Below are positions 1 to 8,105 of a DNA stretch of 64,000 bases, in pieces. Numbering within the stretch: the first letter of the stretch is position 1; each line of letters opens with the position of its first letter. This DNA comes from an uncultured Collinsella sp. (GTDB taxonomy: Bacteria > Actinomycetota > Coriobacteriia > Coriobacteriales > Coriobacteriaceae). A model generated the notes under the pieces. It ran no database searches and was not told where the DNA came from. It was given only the letters and a program-made list of their open reading frames with translations. A program made the position numbers and the translations under genes. The stretch is taken from positions 1 to 64,000 of the forward strand of contig UQHR01000006.1 of assembly GCA_900540905.1 (NCBI GenBank), written 5' to 3'.

Positions 1-2
1 AC

Positions 3-29
3 CTTCATTACTCCAACGACGAATTCTAG
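3..29 (+). CDS. 3' end of an unidentified gene (partial)
   Basis: The frame ending in TAG at 27-29 reads LHYSNDEF and is followed 28 bases later by a strong hairpin, so it is probably the tail of a gene lying upstream of the window. Eight codons are too few to name a family. Another frame or no gene at all is possible. Confidence 0.35.
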   Translation, partial: LHYSNDEF

Positions 30-57
30 GCGGTGTCCCCTCCCTTTCAAGAAAGAG

Positions 58-87
58 AAGAGGCGGGGCATGCCCCGCCTCTTACAC
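58..87. terminator. GC-rich hairpin, probable terminator
   Basis: AGAGGCGGGGC and GCCCCGCCTCT pair perfectly around a short centre. The run of T is weak on the plus side (CTTACACC) and better on the minus side (CTTCTCTTTC), so the direction of termination is unclear. Confidence 0.6.
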
Positions 88-174
88 CACATCTCTGCGC
101 GCTACCGGTTTAGGCGCGTTCAAAATGCGGATTCGGGCGGTGTTTGCCGCCTGCCAGACACCCCAGTGGTCAAA

Positions 175-210
175 AAACGCCGTTTGTGAGTACTGTCACA
201 AACGGCGTTT
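175..210. repeat. 15-bp perfect inverted repeat
   Basis: AAACGCCGTTTGTGA (175-189) is exactly complementary to TCACAAACGGCGTTT (196-210) with a 6-base loop. It lies in a 580-base stretch without a convincing gene. It could be a terminator or an operator; no regulator is adjacent. Confidence 0.7.
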
Positions 211-347
211 CATTTTAGGTGTGGAAAATAATGAACACAATCTTGTTATCTGTACGTTAACGAGTAATCGCTTGACTCAAATTTGGCGACAGCTACTGCT
301 CGGAAAGGAAATTTGGGCGCAAAAATGTCGATTTGGGTCCTGAATCG

Positions 348-394
348 CTGCTACTAAAAAAGTAACAGTACTCATATTTGCCCTTTTTTGGCCA
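348..394. repeat. 47-bp dispersed repeat, copy 1
   Basis: The sequence from CTGCTACTAAA to TTTTTTGGCCAC recurs at 14890-14937 with only a few changes (core GTAACAGTACTCATATTTGC). The other copy straddles the stop codon of a gene, whereas this one stands alone, so it may be the relic of a gene end or an independent element. Confidence 0.75.
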
Positions 395-405
395 CTGCCC
401 TTTTG

Positions 406-571
406 TTGCGCGGTTTTAACAAACCGCGCAACTGCTCGACGCTGCAAGCGACCCTAAGCGGCAATCTGACGTTCAATTTCAAGGGCGCGACCAGAAGGTC
501 AGCGCCCTTTCATTTCACGTCACCTTGCTCGCTTAGGGTCGTTTTCGCTGACGTTGCCAAAAACATCGGCG
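406..571. repeat. Composite hairpin element, copy 1
   Basis: About 165 bases are shared with 49069-49240. In order: a hairpin TTGCGCGGTTT/AAACCGCGCAA (406-431); an outer stem GCGACCCTAAGCG (448-460) with CGCTTAGGGTCG (530-541); an inner stem TGACGT/ACGTCA; and a central hairpin AAGGGCGC-GACC-AGAA-GGTC-A-GCGCCCTT. The outer stem has a different sequence in the other copy but still pairs, which argues for selected structure. Confidence 0.85.
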
Positions 572-576
572 TTAAC

Positions 577-604
577 CTAGTCGTTTAAGAACGTCCCCGA
601 TGAC
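577..604 (-). repeat. Short dispersed repeat, copy 1
   Basis: CTAGTCGTTTAAGAACGTCC and the following CCGATGACTAG are the reverse complement, with one change, of a segment at 44602-44627. It abuts the end of the composite element at 406-571. Confidence 0.7.
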
Positions 605-609
605 TAGCT

Positions 610-864
610 CTATTCCACCGTTCCGTAGACGGCGCCCCAGCCGTGGGCGGCCAAGGCGGAGTTGAGCTGGTCGCAAAGTGACTGGCGGTCGTAGTAGCCG
701 GGCGGCAAAAGGTTGACGATTTCCATGAGATCGGGCGCCAGGTCCAAGATCTCGGCCTGCACGATCAGGTCCAGGCGGTCGATGGCGTGGCGATCGTAAA
801 ACAGTCCGTCGACCAGGCGCTGCAGGTCGCCGAATTCCTCGGCCCTAAACGATCCGTACTCCAT
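610..864 (-). CDS. Hypothetical protein, 84 aa
   Basis: A small acidic, leucine-rich protein of unknown function beginning MEYGSFRAEEF. The start at 864 is chosen because GGAGG lies five bases upstream (GGAGGCACT-ATG); an ATG farther out at 915 has no ribosome site. Residues 12-75 look like two or three amphipathic helices, without a signal peptide or cysteine motif. It diverges from the aminotransferase gene at 1014. I do not recognise a family. Confidence 0.7.
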   Translation of the reverse strand: MEYGSFRAEEFGDLQRLVDGLFYDRHAIDRLDLIVQAEILDLAPDLMEIVNLLPPGYYDRQSLCDQLNSALAAHGWGAVYGTVE

Positions 865-1013
865 AGTGCCTCCTTGGGCGCCCCACGCCGCCATGCGCGG
901 CGATTCGTAATTCATTGCGATGAACTTAATCTATCACGGCTTCATACCGTTGCGGCGGTGGCGGTCTATACTTAGACGAACTGCAACGTACCGCTTCGCG
1001 AAAGGTCGCACCC

Positions 1014-2318
1014 ATGCAGACGATCTACCAGAAGATGGAAACCACCGAACTCGATGCCGCTATCGAGGCACTCAAAGCCGAGGTCGCCGAGGTCAAGGCC
1101 AAGGGCCTGGCGCTCGACATGGCCCGCGGCAAGCCGTCGCCCTCCCAGGTGGACATCTCTCGACCCATGCTCGATATCCTCAACGCCGACGCCGATTTGC
1201 ACGACGGCAACGTCGACTGCTCCAACTACGGCTGCTTTGAGGGCATTCCCTCGGCACGCAAGCTAGCGGGGGAGTTCCTGGGCTGCCCCGCCGAGCAGAC
1301 GCTCGTACTGGGTTCGTCGAGCCTTTTGATCGAGCACGATATCGCCGGTATGTTCTGGCGTTGCGGTTCGTGCGGCAGCGAGCCCTGGGACGCCTACGAG
1401 GCCGCGCACGACGGCAAGAAGGTCAAGTTCCTGTGCCCGGTGCCCGGCTACGATCGCCACTTTGGCATCACCGCCGACCTGGGCATCGAGAACGTCCCCG
1501 TCGCGATGACCGACAACGGCCCCGACATGGACGAGATCGAGCGCCTCGTTGCCGCCGACGACTCCATCAAGGGCATCTGGTGCGTGCCCAAGTATTCCAA
1601 CCCCACGGGTATCACCTTTAGCGAGGACACTGTGCGCCGCCTGGTCGAGATGCCCACGGCCGCGCCCGATTTCCGCATCTTCTGGGACAACGCCTACTGC
1701 GTGCACGACCTGTATGACGAAACCGACGAGCTCGCCAACATCTTTGACCTCGCTCGCGCGGCGGGCACCGAGGACCGTGTGGTGGCCTTTGCCTCGACGT
1801 CCAAGATCACCTTCCCGGGCGCCGGCATCGGCTTTATCGGCGCGAGCCCCGCGGTCATCGCCGAGTTCTCCAAGCGCCTGAAGGCCGGCCTCATCAGCGC
1901 CGACAAGCTCAACCAGCTGCGTCACGTGCGCTTCCTTCCCACCATCGAGGCGGTCAGGGAGCACATGAAAAAGCATGCCGAGTTCTTGCGCCCGCGCTTT
2001 GAGGCCGTCGAGCGCAAGCTCACCGAGGGCTTGGGCGACACGGGCTGCGCCACCTGGACGCACCCCCGCGGCGGCTACTTTGTGAGCTTTGATGGTCCCG
2101 AGGGCTCGGCCCAGAAGGTTGCTGCGCTTTGCGCCGACCTGGGCGTCAAGCTCACGCCGGCCGGTGCTACCTGGCCCTATGGCAAGGACCCGCGCGACAC
2201 CAACATCCGCATCGCGCCGAGCTATCCCACGGTCGAGGACCTGGAGGCCGCGCTCGATGTGCTGGTGCTGGCCGTTAAGCTCGTCGCTGCCGAGCTTGCG
2301 CGTGCCGAGCGCGCCTAA
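1014..2318 (+). CDS. PLP-dependent aminotransferase, aspartate type (434 aa)
   Basis: A fold-type I aminotransferase, probably moving the amino group of aspartate or a similar donor to 2-oxoglutarate. The Schiff-base lysine is K264 in STSKITFPGAG. YGCFEGIPSARKLAGEF near residue 70 and WCVPKYSNPTGITF near residue 185 match the compact actinobacterial/lactobacillar Asp_aminotransf subfamily rather than classical AspC. Length is normal. A TATACT -10 box lies at about 966-971 and GAAAGG precedes the ATG. Substrate is inferred from family only. Confidence 0.88.
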   Translation: MQTIYQKMETTELDAAIEALKAEVAEVKAKGLALDMARGKPSPSQVDISRPMLDILNADADLHDGNVDCSNYGCFEGIPSARKLAGEFLGCPAEQTLVLGSSSLLIEHDIAGMFWRCGSCGSEPWDAYEAAHDGKKVKFLCPVPGYDRHFGITADLGIENVPVAMTDNGPDMDEIERLVAADDSIKGIWCVPKYSNPTGITFSEDTVRRLVEMPTAAPDFRIFWDNAYCVHDLYDETDELANIFDLARAAGTEDRVVAFASTSKITFPGAGIGFIGASPAVIAEFSKRLKAGLISADKLNQLRHVRFLPTIEAVREHMKKHAEFLRPRFEAVERKLTEGLGDTGCATWTHPRGGYFVSFDGPEGSAQKVAALCADLGVKLTPAGATWPYGKDPRDTNIRIAPSYPTVEDLEAALDVLVLAVKLVAAELARAERA

Positions 2319-2369
2319 CGCGCGGCTTCCCGTACTATCCGCACTTTCGATACGTAAAGGAGCGTATAC

Positions 2370-2684
2370 ATGGATTTGGGTATTTCCACCAACCCCACGC
2401 CAGAGCTCTACACCATTAAGGTAACCGGCGAGATCGATATCTCTAACGCCGATAGCCTGCGCAATGCCATCGACCTGGCGCTCGAGCAGCCCACCGAGGC
2501 CGTTGAGCTCGATTTTGCCCAGGTGAGCTACATCGACTCGACGGGCATTGGCGTGCTCGTGGGCGCCGCGCACCACGCGGTCGACCACGGTAAGCGCTTT
2601 AGCTGCACCAATGTGCAGCCCCCGGTGATGCGCGTGGTTCAGCTGTTGGGTGTCGACCAGGAGATTTCGATCACCGCTGCATAA
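2370..2684 (+). CDS. STAS-domain anti-sigma factor antagonist
   Basis: A single STAS domain of 104 residues, like SpoIIAA/RsbV. These bind an anti-sigma kinase and are switched off by serine phosphorylation; the site is probably the serine of YIDSTGIGVLV near residue 58. AAAGGAG lies just upstream of the ATG. No anti-sigma kinase or sigma gene is adjacent, so the partner must be elsewhere or the protein is an orphan. Confidence 0.88.
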   Translation: MDLGISTNPTPELYTIKVTGEIDISNADSLRNAIDLALEQPTEAVELDFAQVSYIDSTGIGVLVGAAHHAVDHGKRFSCTNVQPPVMRVVQLLGVDQEISITAA

Positions 2685-2837
2685 TCTTTGCCCCCAAAAG
2701 GGCGTGCCGTTTGGCATATGTTTGTGATGCGCTCGGACGTTTTGGCGTCCGGGCGCTATACTTGACCGAATGAATAGACGAGTTCCGGCCGAATGGCGCG
2801 GTGCGGGCTCGACTCACATCGAGCCTTGGAGGTATGT

Positions 2838-3428
2838 GTGTTTGGTATTGGAGAGGGTGAGCTCGCGATCATCGTGGTCTTCGGCTTTTTGCTGTTTGGC
2901 CCGGATAAGCTCCCACAGATGGGCCGCACGATCGGCCGTGCCATCCGTCAGTTCCGCGAGACGCAGGAAAAGATGACGGCCGTTGTTCAGTCCGAGATTA
3001 TCGATCCGGTGAGCGAGGCCGCGTCGGCCCCGGTCAAGCCCAAGAAGGCTGCTGCAACCGACGACGATTCCGATGCGGATGAGGATGCCGCCGAGACGGC
3101 AGCGCCCGCCAAGAAGGAGACCTTTGCCGAGCGTCGCGCCCGTCTTGCTGCCGAGAAGGCCGCAAGCGAGGGTGCTGCTGAGGGCGAAGGTGCTGCCGAT
3201 GAGGCCGAGGGCGCCGAGCCCGCCGAGGCCGAGCCTGCCGCTGCCGCCGCTGCCACCGTTGAGCCCGAACCTGCTGCAGAGCCCGAGCCCGAGCCGGCAG
3301 AGCCCACGACGGCCGACCTCTATGCCCGTCGTCCCCGCAAGCGCAAGGCCGTCGTCGACCAGCTCGCCCGCGAGCTCGAGGCCGAGGACGATGCCGCTGC
3401 CGATGCCCCGAAGGGAGGCGATGAGTAA
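2838..3428 (+). CDS. tatA: Sec-independent translocase TatA/TatB-type protein
   Basis: One N-terminal membrane helix (residues 3-18) is followed by the FGPDKLPQMGR hinge and an amphipathic helix, the hallmark of TatA/TatB. The last 110 residues are a Glu/Ala/Pro-rich low-complexity tail ending in KRK basic patches, unusually long for TatA. The start is GTG at 2838, five bases after GGAGG; the ATG at 2834 is out of frame. The stop overlaps the tatC start (TAATG), so the two are translationally coupled. TatA versus TatB cannot be settled from sequence. Confidence 0.9.
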   Translation: MFGIGEGELAIIVVFGFLLFGPDKLPQMGRTIGRAIRQFRETQEKMTAVVQSEIIDPVSEAASAPVKPKKAAATDDDSDADEDAAETAAPAKKETFAERRARLAAEKAASEGAAEGEGAADEAEGAEPAEAEPAAAAAATVEPEPAAEPEPEPAEPTTADLYARRPRKRKAVVDQLARELEAEDDAAADAPKGGDE

Positions 3429-4219
3429 TGCCTATTGGACCTGCGCGAATGCCGCTCTTCGATCACCTGGGAGAGCTCCGTCGCCGCCTAACCATCGTGG
3501 TCGTCTCGGTGTTTGCCGCAGCCATCGTGCTGTATTTCGCCACGCCCGTGGTGCTCGACATCTTGGAAGACCCCATCCGCTCCTTTGTGCCGGACGGTAA
3601 GTTCTACATCACCACCACGCTCGGCGGCTTTGGCCTGCGCTTCTCGCTGGCCATCAAGATGGCCGTGGTCATGTGCACGCCCATGATCATCTGGCAGATT
3701 CTGGCGTTTTTCCTGCCGGCGCTTCGCCCCAACGAGCGCAAGTGGGTCGTGCCCACGGTGCTCGCCTCGACGGTGTTGTTCTTCCTGGGCGCCATTTTCT
3801 GCTATTTCATCATCATTCCTGCGGGCTTTGAGTGGCTCATCGGCGAGACCTCGGCCGTTGCCACGGCACTGCCCGATTTGGAGAACTACGTCAACATGGA
3901 GCTGCTCTTTATGATCGGCTTTGGTGTGGCGTTTGAGTTGCCGCTCATCATCTTCTACCTGTCCGTCTTCCACATCGTTTCCTACGCGGCCTTCCGCAGC
4001 GCCTGGCGTTACGTATACGTTGGCCTGCTCGTGGGTTCGGCTGTGATCACGCCCGACGGCTCGCCCGTCACCCTGGGCCTTATGTACGGCGCCCTGCTCT
4101 CGCTCTACGAGATTTCGCTTGCCATCGCCCGTGTGGTCATTACCGCGCGCGAGGGCAAGGAGGGCTTGTTTGTGAGTCGTCTGGACCTGTTCTCGGACGA
4201 TGAGGACGACGAGGAGTAA
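3428..4219 (+). CDS. tatC: Twin-arginine translocase receptor TatC
   Basis: TatC, the membrane receptor for twin-arginine signal peptides. 263 residues with six hydrophobic segments; MPLFDHLGELRRRL near the N-terminus is the conserved cytoplasmic motif, and the FLPALRPNERK loop is also typical. It ends in an acidic DDEDDEE tail. Coupled to tatA, and followed after 6 bases by hypA. Since many NiFe hydrogenases are Tat substrates, the tat-hyp arrangement is functionally sensible, although no hydrogenase gene lies in this window. Confidence 0.95.
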   Translation: MPIGPARMPLFDHLGELRRRLTIVVVSVFAAAIVLYFATPVVLDILEDPIRSFVPDGKFYITTTLGGFGLRFSLAIKMAVVMCTPMIIWQILAFFLPALRPNERKWVVPTVLASTVLFFLGAIFCYFIIIPAGFEWLIGETSAVATALPDLENYVNMELLFMIGFGVAFELPLIIFYLSVFHIVSYAAFRSAWRYVYVGLLVGSAVITPDGSPVTLGLMYGALLSLYEISLAIARVVITAREGKEGLFVSRLDLFSDDEDDEE

Positions 4220-4225
4220 ATCGGT

Positions 4226-4582
4226 ATGCACGAGGTTGGCATTGTCAACGGCATACTCGATACAGTGATTCGCGCGGCGCGTGGGGCGGGGGCCTCGCGC
4301 GCCGTTTTGGTTACGCTGCGTATCGGGGATATGACCGAGGTCGTGCGCGAGGCGCTCGACTTTGCATGGGAGACGTTTCGCGACGAGGACCCGCTCACGC
4401 GCGGCTGCGAGCTTGCCGTGGAGGAGGTCCATCCGCAAAGTGAATGCTTGGACTGCGGCGAGGTCTTCGATCACGACCGCTTTCATTGTCGCTGCCCCCA
4501 GTGTGGCGGCGCCAACGTGCGCCTGCTGCACGGTCGCGAGCTCGACATCGCAAGTATCGAAATCGAAACCCCCGACGATTAG
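4226..4582 (+). CDS. hypA: Hydrogenase nickel incorporation protein HypA
   Basis: HypA carries nickel to NiFe hydrogenase together with HypB. The N-terminal MHEVG supplies the conserved nickel-binding His2. A zinc ribbon is formed by CLDCGEVF (about residue 73) and CPQCGG (about residue 92). 118 residues is the normal length. Part of a tat-hypA-hypB run on the plus strand. Confidence 0.95.
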   Translation: MHEVGIVNGILDTVIRAARGAGASRAVLVTLRIGDMTEVVREALDFAWETFRDEDPLTRGCELAVEEVHPQSECLDCGEVFDHDRFHCRCPQCGGANVRLLHGRELDIASIEIETPDD

Positions 4583-4637
4583 CCCGCTAGCCATCTGGTG
4601 ATGGGGTATAAAGGGGCCAAAGTAAGGAGTGCCGAGT

Positions 4638-5321
4638 ATGGCCGAGAAAACGATTGATATCGCGTCGCCGATTCTGTCGCGCAATGAGCGCCTGGCAGAT
4701 CAGCTGCGTCAGCGATTTAAAGAGACAAACACCTATGTGATTAACGTCTTGTCGAGCCCCGGTTCGGGCAAGACCACCACGATTTTGGGCACCAACGAGC
4801 GCCTGCGCGACAAGGCGGGCCTGCGTTGCGCCGTCATCGAGGGCGATATCGCCTCGGACGTCGACGCGATCACCATGAAGGAAGCCGGCATGCCCGCCAT
4901 CCAGATCAACACGGGCGGCCTGTGCCACCTCGAGGGCAACATGATCATGGAGGCCGTCGACGCCTTCGACCAGGCTGTGGGCCTTCAGAATATCGACGTC
5001 ATCTTTATCGAAAACGTGGGTAACCTGGTCTGCCCAGTCGACTTTGACCTGGGCGAGAACCTGTCCATCATGATCCTCTCGGTGCCCGAGGGCGACGACA
5101 AGCCCATCAAGTACCCGGGCATCTTCCAACACGCCGGCGCGCAGCTGCTCAACAAGGTCGACGTGGCCCCGGCTTTCGATTTTGACATGGATAGGTATAC
5201 TAAGACGCTCGATGGCCTCAATCCGCAGGCGCCGCGGTTTGCCGTGAGCGCGCGCAAGGGCGAGGGCATGGATGCCTGGTGCGATTGGCTCATCGGGCAG
5301 ATTGAGCAAGCAAGGGCGTAA
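4638..5321 (+). CDS. hypB: Hydrogenase maturation GTPase HypB
   Basis: A SIMIBI GTPase that drives nickel insertion. The P-loop is SSPGSGKTTT (about residue 37); EGDIASDVDA and IENVGNLVCP are typical HypB motifs, and GGLCHLEGNM provides the Cys-His metal site at the dimer interface. There is no N-terminal histidine-rich stretch or CxxCGC nickel site, so this is the minimal form. ATG at 4638 is preceded by AAGGAG with eight bases of spacing; a GTG at 4629 sits on the ribosome site and is rejected. Confidence 0.95.
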   Translation: MAEKTIDIASPILSRNERLADQLRQRFKETNTYVINVLSSPGSGKTTTILGTNERLRDKAGLRCAVIEGDIASDVDAITMKEAGMPAIQINTGGLCHLEGNMIMEAVDAFDQAVGLQNIDVIFIENVGNLVCPVDFDLGENLSIMILSVPEGDDKPIKYPGIFQHAGAQLLNKVDVAPAFDFDMDRYTKTLDGLNPQAPRFAVSARKGEGMDAWCDWLIGQIEQARA

Positions 5322-5375
5322 GTCGGCCGCCATACGGGCGGGCGTAGCCGCAGAGATACGAGATAGGAGCCTCTT

Positions 5376-7949
5376 TTGAAGCTCATCATCGCCGAGAAAA
5401 ACGACGCCGCGCGTCAGATCGCCGAGCGGCTGTCCACGGGTAAGCCCAAAAAGGACAAGGTGTACAACACCGCCATCTACCGTTTTGAGTGGAAGGGCGA
5501 GGAGTGCGTGACGATCGGCCTTGCCGGTCACATCCTTGCGCCCGATTTTTGCGACAGCGTGCTGTTCGATAAAAAGCTGGGCTGGTATTCGGTCACCGAG
5601 GACGGTGAGATGCTGCCGGCCGATATGCCCGATGGCCTGGCTCGTCCGCCTTACGACACCAAGCGCAAGCCGTTCCTTGCCGACGGTATCTCCATCAAGG
5701 GCTGGAAGCTCGAGAGCCTGCCGTACCTCACCTGGGCGCCCGTCATTAAGCTGCCGGCCGAGAAGGAGCTCATTCGTTCGCTCAAGAACCTCGCCAAAAA
5801 GTCCGACAGCGTCATCATTGCCACGGACTTCGACCGTGAGGGCGAGCTGATCGGCTCGGACGCCCTCAACAAGGTGCGCGAGGTGGCGCCGGATTTGCCG
5901 GTTGCCCGCGCTCAGTATTCTTCGTTTACCAAGGCCGAGATCACGCAGGCCTTCGATAACCTCGTCTCGCTCGACCAGAATCTGGCCGACGCCGGCGAGA
6001 GCCGCCAGCACATCGACCTCATTTGGGGCGCGGTGCTCACGCGCTATCTGACGCTCGCCAAGTTTGGCGGCTTTGGCAACGTGCGCTCTGCCGGCCGCGT
6101 GCAGACGCCGACGCTCGCTCTGGTGGTCGAACGCGAGCGCGAGCGCATGGCGTTTGTGCCCGAGGACTATTGGCAGATTCGTGGCATGGGCGCCGCGCAG
6201 GGCGCTGCCGAGGACGATCGCTTTAAGATCGCGCACAAGACGGCGCGCTTTACCGACAAAGATGCCGCCGAGACGGCGTACGGCCACGTCGACGGCGCCA
6301 CGACGGCAACCGTCGCCGCGGTGACCAAGCGCTCGCGCAAGCAGCAGCCGCCCACGCCATTTGCGACGACCTCGCTGCAGGCTGCCGCCGCGGCCGAGGG
6401 CATCTCGCCTGCGCGTACCATGCGCATCGCCGAATCCCTCTACATGGCGGGTCTCATCAGCTACCCGCGTGTCGACAACACCGTGTACCCCGCGACGCTC
6501 GACCTGGGCGCCGTAGTGAGCGATCTGGCAAAGATTAATCCGGCGCTGGCCCCCGTGTGCAAAAAGGTGCTCGCCGGTCCCATGAAGCCCACGCGCGGCA
6601 AGGTCGAGACCACCGACCACCCGCCGATCTATCCCACGGGCGAGGGCGATCCGTCCACGCTCGACGGCGGCCAGCGCAAGCTCTACGACCTTATCGCCCG
6701 TCGCTTCCTGGCGACGCTCATGGGCCCCGCGACCATCGAGAACACCAAGCTCGAGCTCGACGTCAACGGCGAGCCGTTTGTGGCCTCGGGCGACGTGCTC
6801 GTGACCCCGGGCTTCCGCGAGGCCTACCCGTACGGCCTTAAGCGCGACGAGCAGATGCCGCCGCTGGAGCAAGGCGATACGGTCGATGTGTTCGACATTA
6901 AGCTCGAGGCCAAGCAGACCGAGCCGCCCGCGCGCTACAGCCAGGGCAAGCTCGTGCAGGAGATGGAGAAGCGCGGCCTGGGCACCAAGTCCACGCGCGC
7001 GAGCATCATCGAGCGCCTGTATGCCGTGCGCTACCTCAAAAACGATCCCGTGGAGCCGAGCCAGCTGGGCATCGCCATCATCGATGCGCTGACGCAGTTT
7101 GCCCCGCGCATCACGAGCCCCGATATGACGAGTGAGCTCGACGGCGACATGACCCGTGTGGAGCGCGGCGAGGATACCGAAGAGCATGTCGTGACGCACT
7201 CGCGCGCGCTGCTGGCCGGCGTGCTCGATGAGCTGCTCAAGCACACGCAGGAGCTGGGCGACGCCATCAGCGACGCCGTCACGGCCGACGCGCGTGTGGG
7301 CAGCTGTCCCAAGTGCGGCAAGGACCTGGTTATGAAGACGAGCGCCAAGACCCGTGGCAGCTTCATTGGCTGCATGGGTTGGCCCGACTGTGACGTGACC
7401 TATCCGGTGCCGAGCGGCGTCAAGGTGAGCCCGCTCGAGGGCGAGGCGGCCGTGTGTCCCGAGTGCGGCGCGCCGCGCATCAAGTGTCAGCCGTTCCGCC
7501 AGAAGGCCTTCGAGATTTGCGTGAACCCGACGTGCCCCACCAACTACGAGCCCGACCTTAAGGTGGGCGAGTGCAAGGTGTGTGCCGAGGCCGGACGCCA
7601 TGGCGACCTGATCGCGCATAAGAGCGAAAAGAGCGGCAAGCGCTTTATCCGCTGCACCAACTACGACGATTGCGGCGTGAGCTATCCGCTACCGGCGCGC
7701 GGCAAGCTCGAGGCGACGGGCGAGACCTGCCCCGAGTGCGGTGCTCCCATCGTGGTGGTCAACACGGCACGTGGCCCGTGGCGCATCTGTGTGAACATGG
7801 ACTGCCCGACCAAGGAAAAGAAGCCCGCCCGCGGCCGCAAGACCACGACCAAGGCGAGCGCGGCGAAGAAGACGACGGCCAAGAAGACGACCGCTAAGAA
7901 GACCACGACCAAGAAGTCGACTGCCAAGAAAGCAACCGCCGACAAATAG
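5376..7949 (+). CDS. topA: Type IA DNA topoisomerase I
   Basis: Relaxes negative supercoils by single-strand passage. The Toprim start MKLIIAEKNDAARQIA and the active-site segment GLISYPRVDN (Tyr at about residue 363) look more like archaeal topoisomerase I than the usual bacterial VESPAKA / YxRTDS form. Residues about 640-810 hold three zinc ribbons (CPKCGKD, CPECGAP, CPECGAP) and the last 40 residues are Lys/Thr repeats likely to bind DNA. TTG start with ATAGGAG upstream; 857 aa. Confidence 0.93.
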   Translation: MKLIIAEKNDAARQIAERLSTGKPKKDKVYNTAIYRFEWKGEECVTIGLAGHILAPDFCDSVLFDKKLGWYSVTEDGEMLPADMPDGLARPPYDTKRKPFLADGISIKGWKLESLPYLTWAPVIKLPAEKELIRSLKNLAKKSDSVIIATDFDREGELIGSDALNKVREVAPDLPVARAQYSSFTKAEITQAFDNLVSLDQNLADAGESRQHIDLIWGAVLTRYLTLAKFGGFGNVRSAGRVQTPTLALVVERERERMAFVPEDYWQIRGMGAAQGAAEDDRFKIAHKTARFTDKDAAETAYGHVDGATTATVAAVTKRSRKQQPPTPFATTSLQAAAAAEGISPARTMRIAESLYMAGLISYPRVDNTVYPATLDLGAVVSDLAKINPALAPVCKKVLAGPMKPTRGKVETTDHPPIYPTGEGDPSTLDGGQRKLYDLIARRFLATLMGPATIENTKLELDVNGEPFVASGDVLVTPGFREAYPYGLKRDEQMPPLEQGDTVDVFDIKLEAKQTEPPARYSQGKLVQEMEKRGLGTKSTRASIIERLYAVRYLKNDPVEPSQLGIAIIDALTQFAPRITSPDMTSELDGDMTRVERGEDTEEHVVTHSRALLAGVLDELLKHTQELGDAISDAVTADARVGSCPKCGKDLVMKTSAKTRGSFIGCMGWPDCDVTYPVPSGVKVSPLEGEAAVCPECGAPRIKCQPFRQKAFEICVNPTCPTNYEPDLKVGECKVCAEAGRHGDLIAHKSEKSGKRFIRCTNYDDCGVSYPLPARGKLEATGETCPECGAPIVVVNTARGPWRICVNMDCPTKEKKPARGRKTTTKASAAKKTTAKKTTAKKTTTKKSTAKKATADK

Positions 7950-7975
7950 CCGAACAGCGACACGCCACAGCAACA

Positions 7976-8013
7976 GGGGCCGGGTGCGCGAATCCAAACG
8001 CGCACCCGGCCCC
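7976..8013. terminator. 15-bp GC hairpin after topA
   Basis: GGGGCCGGGTGCGCG and CGCGCACCCGGCCCC pair perfectly around eight bases, 27 bases past the topA stop. No T-run follows on the plus strand, so factor-independent termination is not certain. Confidence 0.6.
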
Positions 8014-8020
8014 GCTCATG

Positions 8021-8088
8021 AGTTGCGGTGAAATAGTTCTTATTTGAGCTTGTAGGGCTCAAAAACCGGAACTATTCCACCGCAACTT
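8021..8088. repeat. AGTTGCGGTGAAATAG palindrome, copy 1
   Basis: Arms AGTTGCGGTGAAATAGTTC (8021-8039) and GAACTATTCCACCGCAACT pair with one mismatch. An inner stem TTTGAGC/GCTCAAA lies in the loop. Related copies sit at 9152-9219 and 44518-44584 with conserved outer arms and unrelated loops. Confidence 0.85.
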
Positions 8089-8105
8089 CTTGTTGGTTGG
8101 GGAGT

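Noticed and set aside
125..343. 72-residue plus-strand frame in the first intergenic region
   Set aside because: It crosses a perfect inverted repeat and has no ribosome site.
1263..2717. Long antisense frame opposite the aminotransferase and STAS genes
   Set aside because: Shadow of two clear genes with no recognisable domain.
4587..7619. Long antisense frame opposite hypB and topA
   Set aside because: It mirrors two well-supported genes and is a by-product of high-GC codon bias; no ribosome site or family motif.
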